Position numbers and translations under genes: made by a program. DNA of 64,000 nt, from assembly GCA_964614185.1 (NCBI GenBank), contig CAZTKJ010000002.1, positions 62,001 to 126,000 of the forward strand, in the 5' to 3' direction. Positions 60,661 to 64,000 of the stretch are shown here, piece after piece. The notes beneath the pieces are model-generated. The model was not told the DNA's origin. It searched no databases and worked only from the letters and a program-made list of their open reading frames with translations. The DNA comes from Suilimivivens sp964614185. GTDB lineage: Bacteria; Bacillota; Clostridia; Lachnospirales; Lachnospiraceae. The first letter of the stretch is position 1, and each line of letters opens with the position of its first letter.

Positions 60661-61398
60661 CTATAGAGCAAGAGATAATGCCGCCTCATCAGCTACAACA
60701 ATCACATCATTATGGAGCTGCAGTACAGAAGCCGGTACTTCAGGTGTGATAGGTCCGAAAAATGCTTCCTTTACAATTGATGCTTTATCTTCTCCACTGA
60801 CTACCACTAATATTTTTCTGGCCCGCATAATGGTTTGAATTCCCATAGTATAAGCCTGTCTTGGAACATCATCTATAGATGCAAAAAACCGCTTGTTTGC
60901 CTGTATAGTAGATTCTGTTAAATCCACGCAGTGGGTTTTTGCTTCAAATGTCATGCCCGGCTCATTAAATCCTATATGGCCGTTATGTCCAAGACCTAAA
61001 AGCTGCAAGTCTACACCACCGGTTGCTGCTATTACCTGATCATAATCAGCACATGCCTTATCACTGTCAGGCTCCGTTCCGTCAGGCAGGAAGGTATGAT
61101 CCGGACGAACATTTACTTTACTGAACAGATTGTCATTCATAAAATAATAATAACTCTGATCATTATCTTTGGTCAGTCCCTTATATTCATCCAGGTTAAC
61201 TGTAGTTATCTCTGAAAAATCAAGATCTCCCTTTTGATACCGCTCTACAAGCTGTGCATAAGTTCCTATAGGTGTGGATCCTGTAGCAAGTCCTAACACA
61301 CAATCAGGCTTCATAATGATTTGTGCTGATATAATATTTGCTGCTTTCCTGCTCATATCATTATAATCCTTTGTTTTGATAATTTTCATACCTGTCAT
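60661..61398 (-). CDS. nagB: glucosamine-6-phosphate deaminase
   Basis: The 245-residue protein shows LGLATGSTPIGTY for the phosphate loop, NLDEYKGL, LLGLGHNGHIGFNEPG and AYTMGIQTIMRARKI, all typical of NagB. It converts glucosamine 6-phosphate to fructose 6-phosphate and ammonia. The first ATG has AGGAG four bases away. A second ATG three codons on would put that site 13 bases away, so I keep the first. nagA follows in the same unit. Confidence 0.97.
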   Translation of the reverse strand: MTGMKIIKTKDYNDMSRKAANIISAQIIMKPDCVLGLATGSTPIGTYAQLVERYQKGDLDFSEITTVNLDEYKGLTKDNDQSYYYFMNDNLFSKVNVRPDHTFLPDGTEPDSDKACADYDQVIAATGGVDLQLLGLGHNGHIGFNEPGMTFEAKTHCVDLTESTIQANKRFFASIDDVPRQAYTMGIQTIMRARKILVVVSGEDKASIVKEAFFGPITPEVPASVLQLHNDVIVVADEAALSLAL

Positions 61399-61434
61399 TA
61401 TTCTCCTCTCGATTTATTAAGTATTCCAAAATAA

Positions 61435-61458
61435 GCGGAGATCCCGAAGGACCTCCGC
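61435..61458 (-). terminator. probable terminator after nagE
   Basis: GCGGAG-TCC pairs with GGA-CTCCGC around loop CGAA, with one mismatch. The minus strand then reads CTTATTTTGG. It lies 34 nt after the nagE stop and just before nagB, so it may act as a partial terminator. Confidence 0.65.
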
Positions 61459-61492
61459 ATGCTAGGGGTTTCGGTATTATTCTTATAATACC

Positions 61493-62950
61493 TTATAACA
61501 TCTTCTTCATTTCATCCGCAACGAACTGTACCTTCGTTCCTACAATTACCTGTACGGATGTTTTACTGGGTCTCATAACCCCTGCAATACCTGCTGATTT
61601 AATCTTCTTCTCATCAACCTTCGTATAATCCTTGATTTCAAGACGAAGTCTTGTTACACAGTTATCAAGAGATTTTACGTTATCTTTGCCGCCGAGACCT
61701 TCCAAAACGATTTTAGCAACTTCTGTAAAGTTATCATTGGAAAGAACTACTCTCTTCTCTGCTTCCACATCATCATCTTCTCTACCGGGTGTCTTAAAAT
61801 CAAACTTCACAATAGCAAACCGGAATACTGCATAATAAATCACGCCAACTACAACGCCTACCGGAATCAGCAACCATGGATTCTGTGCCAGAGGTGTAAA
61901 GGAACTGAGTACCATATCTACTGCACCACCGGAGAAAGAGAATCCTGCTCTGATAGGAAGGGCAACTGTAATTCCTGCGGTAATACCTGCCAATAATGCA
62001 TGAACCAGATATAAGCCGGGAGCTAAGAACATAAATGCAAATTCAATGGGCTCTGTAACACCTGTAAAGAAGGAACAGAATGCTGCAGATGTAAGCAGAC
62101 CATAAACAACTTTTTTCTTATTGGATTTAGCTGTATGATACATTGCCAGACAAGCTGCCGGAAGACCGAACATCATGAAAGGGAAGAATCCTGTCATATA
62201 CATACCTGTCTGTCCATAAACACCTGTGTTGCCCCAGAAATTACCAAGGTCATTAATATCAGCAACATCAAACCAGAATACAGAGTTAAGTGCATGATGC
62301 AGACCAAAAGGAATCAGCAATCTGTTAAAGAATGCATAAATACCTGCGCCCACAGCGCCTAAGCTGGAAACTCCCTTTCCAAGAGCTACGAGTGCTGAAT
62401 AAAGCAGCGGCCATACAAAGAACAGCACTGCTGATGCCAGAATAGAAACAATTGCCGTAACAATTGCAACTGCACGCTTACCACTAAAGAAAGAAAGAGC
62501 ATCGGGAAGTTTGGTTCCCTTAAACTTATTGTAGCATGTGGCACCAATTAAACCGGCAAGAATACCGATAAACTGGTTGTTGATTCTTCCAAATGCAGCA
62601 TTTGCTTCTTTGCCTGTAAGTCCTGCAATCGTTCCACTGCTTAATAATGTTGTGATCATCAGGAAAGAAACAAGACCTGCAAGGCCTGCTGTTCCGTCAC
62701 TGTCATCTGCCATACCAACCGCAACGCCGATTGCAAACAGCCAAGGCATATTGTCAATCAGTGCACCACCTGCTTTAATCAAAAACAGACCAATGGTATA
62801 AGCAAAACCGCCTGCCGTAAAACCTGCTACTTCACCTGCCATAGCAGCAGGAGCAAGGATGTAACCAACTCCCATCAAAATACCGCACACCGGCAGACAG
62901 GCAACTGGAAGCATCAATGACTTACCAATTCTTTGTAGAAATTTCATCAT
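61493..62950 (-). CDS. nagE: PTS N-acetylglucosamine/glucose-type EIIBC component
   Basis: The 485-residue protein has an EIIC membrane domain of about 390 residues with the glucose-family motifs FLITTLLSSG, GLHHALNSVFW and FFTGVTEPIEFAFMF. A C-terminal EIIB domain carries the phosphorylated cysteine in NCVTRLRL. No EIIA domain is attached, so a separate EIIA must supply phosphate. It imports and phosphorylates N-acetylglucosamine. The nag genes beside it support this substrate over glucose, though the family is close to both. GGGGG lies nine bases before ATGATG. ptsI lies directly upstream. Confidence 0.92.
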   Translation of the reverse strand: MMKFLQRIGKSLMLPVACLPVCGILMGVGYILAPAAMAGEVAGFTAGGFAYTIGLFLIKAGGALIDNMPWLFAIGVAVGMADDSDGTAGLAGLVSFLMITTLLSSGTIAGLTGKEANAAFGRINNQFIGILAGLIGATCYNKFKGTKLPDALSFFSGKRAVAIVTAIVSILASAVLFFVWPLLYSALVALGKGVSSLGAVGAGIYAFFNRLLIPFGLHHALNSVFWFDVADINDLGNFWGNTGVYGQTGMYMTGFFPFMMFGLPAACLAMYHTAKSNKKKVVYGLLTSAAFCSFFTGVTEPIEFAFMFLAPGLYLVHALLAGITAGITVALPIRAGFSFSGGAVDMVLSSFTPLAQNPWLLIPVGVVVGVIYYAVFRFAIVKFDFKTPGREDDDVEAEKRVVLSNDNFTEVAKIVLEGLGGKDNVKSLDNCVTRLRLEIKDYTKVDEKKIKSAGIAGVMRPSKTSVQVIVGTKVQFVADEMKKML

Positions 62951-63071
62951 AAAGTTATACCCCCTTATTTATTATTTGTTAGTTCCGCCCTAGCCACGAA
63001 ACCAAAACATTTCTTTATATTCTATGGATCATCTCCATGAACATCATAAACTATAAATACTGCATATAATT

Positions 63072-64000
63072 TTAAATATCACGCACTGCTTTGCGGACCT
63101 TTAAGATGCTGGAAGCAGATACGCTAAGTTCATCCACTCCCATATCAAGAAATGTGCCTGTCAATTCCGTATCTGCTGCCAATTCCCCGCAGATACCTAC
63201 CCAGATACCTTCTTTATGTCCGTTTTTCACTGTCATTTCAATCAGCCGAAGGATAGCAGAATGATGTGTATCACAGGTATTCTCCAGCTTTTGGTTCTGT
63301 CTGTCAACTGCCAGCGTATATTGTGTCAGGTCATTGGTTCCAATGCTGAAGAAATCTACTTCCTTAGCCAGTTCATCGGAAATAATGGCCGCCGCAGGTG
63401 TTTCCACCATGATTCCAAGTTCTACTTCACCTATAGGATAACCCTCTACAGTAAGTTCTCTCTTGACCTGTTCCACAATTTCTTTAATCCTTCGGATCTC
63501 ATCTAATGATACGATCATGGGAAACATAATGGCCGCTGTTCCATATGCTGATGCCCTGTAAATTGCCCTAAGCTGTGTAATAAATATTTCAGGACGATCC
63601 AGACATATTCTGATTGCCCGGTATCCAAGAGCAGGATTTTCTTCCGGTTCCAGTTGGAAATAGTCAACCTTTTTGTCAGCGCCAATATCCAAAGTTCTGA
63701 TAATAACTTTTTTGCCTTCCATTTTTTCCAGTACAGTCTTATAGCTTTTAAACTGCTCTTCTTCTGTCGGAAATTCATCTCTGCCCAAATATAAAAATTC
63801 ACTACGGAATAACCCAATTCCACCTGCATCAGCTTCAAGCACTGCATCAACATCGCTTACTTTTCCGATATTGGCATAAATATTGATTTTTCTTCCATCA
63901 GTAGTAATATTTTCCTTGCCTTTTAACTGTGCCAGGGCTTCAAGATCTGCAACCCACTGATTTTTGCGGGTTATCATTTCTGCCAAAACATCTTCCTCCG
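63072..64000 (-). CDS. ptsI: PTS enzyme I, N-terminus cut by window edge
   Basis: The minus strand is open through the right edge (EEDVLAEM before the first internal ATG), so only the PEP-utilising C-terminal domain, about 309 residues, is visible. It shows GIGLFRSEFLYLGRDEFP, RTLDIGADKKVDYF, FFSIGTNDLTQYTLAVDRQ and the catalytic cysteine in GICGEL. Enzyme I takes phosphate from phosphoenolpyruvate and passes it to HPr for all PTS sugars. It lies 121 nt before nagE. Confidence 0.97.
   Translation of the reverse strand, partial: EEDVLAEMITRKNQWVADLEALAQLKGKENITTDGRKINIYANIGKVSDVDAVLEADAGGIGLFRSEFLYLGRDEFPTEEEQFKSYKTVLEKMEGKKVIIRTLDIGADKKVDYFQLEPEENPALGYRAIRICLDRPEIFITQLRAIYRASAYGTAAIMFPMIVSLDEIRRIKEIVEQVKRELTVEGYPIGEVELGIMVETPAAAIISDELAKEVDFFSIGTNDLTQYTLAVDRQNQKLENTCDTHHSAILRLIEMTVKNGHKEGIWVGICGELAADTELTGTFLDMGVDELSVSASSILKVRKAVRDI

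Noticed and set aside
1..64000. Mobile elements, CRISPR arrays, tRNA and rRNA genes
   Set aside because: I looked for transposase or integrase genes, terminal repeats, regularly spaced repeats and tRNA-like CCA-ended clover leaves and saw none. A covariance search could still find a small RNA that I missed.

Overview
The window looks like chromosomal DNA of a Gram-positive anaerobe of the family Lachnospiraceae (Clostridia). The reasons are AT-rich intergenic DNA with strong AAGGAGG ribosome binding sites and consensus vegetative promoters, many lipoproteins with Gram-positive style leaders, the yceD-rpmF and pta-ackA-tmcAL blocks, an [FeFe] hydrogenase, and CUT1 sugar ABC transporters encoded without their ATPase. 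I do not assign a genus. I see no phage, insertion sequence, CRISPR array, tRNA or rRNA. About nine tenths of the genes lie on the minus strand. Both window edges cut genes: acpP at the left and ptsI at the right.

Region 1 (1-10.3 kb) is housekeeping. acpP and plsX start fatty acid and phospholipid synthesis. yceD-rpmF and pta-ackA follow, with tmcAL divergent. The usual yceD-rpmF-plsX-acpP run is interrupted by four genes: an ECF sigma factor, a membrane anti-sigma-like protein, a transglutaminase-like lipoprotein and a small lipoprotein. Region 2 (10.3-15.1 kb) holds a voltage-gated potassium channel with two RCK-C domains, encoded behind an [FeFe] hydrogenase and a NuoF/GltD fusion flavoprotein.

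Region 3 (15.2-35.3 kb) is a pectin and galacturonate utilisation locus. A solute-binding protein and two permeases bring oligosaccharides in. An acetylesterase (CE12), a methylesterase (CE8), GH28, GH105 and two GH43 enzymes, all without signal peptides, would trim them in the cytoplasm. UxaC, UxaB and UxaA convert galacturonate towards 2-keto-3-deoxygluconate, and the later kinase and aldolase are not in the window. A LacI-type regulator sits centrally. Near-identical 14-bp palindromes lie just after the promoters of uxaB, lacI and the solute-binding protein, which defines a local regulon. One GH43 enzyme carries an N-terminal ankyrin-repeat domain. A chemoreceptor and a beta-lactamase-fold hydrolase (35.3-39.1 kb) follow.

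Region 4 (39.1-51.1 kb) is the most unusual part. It is a seven-gene operon encoding three large paralogous lipoproteins (each a propeller-like N-terminal half plus an ABC solute-binding half), two sugar-type permeases, a membrane-fusion (HlyD/MacA-like) protein with a long coiled coil, and a two-helix MacB/FtsX-like membrane protein, with no ATPase. Its promoter region carries an inverted repeat, one arm of which contains the ribosome binding site of the first gene.

Region 5 (51.1-64 kb) is housekeeping again: a UPF0210 (PFL) protein with an ACT-domain partner, a YycJ-type metallo-hydrolase, an FtsA/PilM-like ATPase with a long beta-grasp-like tail, coaE, polA and a small zinc-finger membrane protein, then N-acetylglucosamine use (nagA, nagB, nagE) and ptsI.
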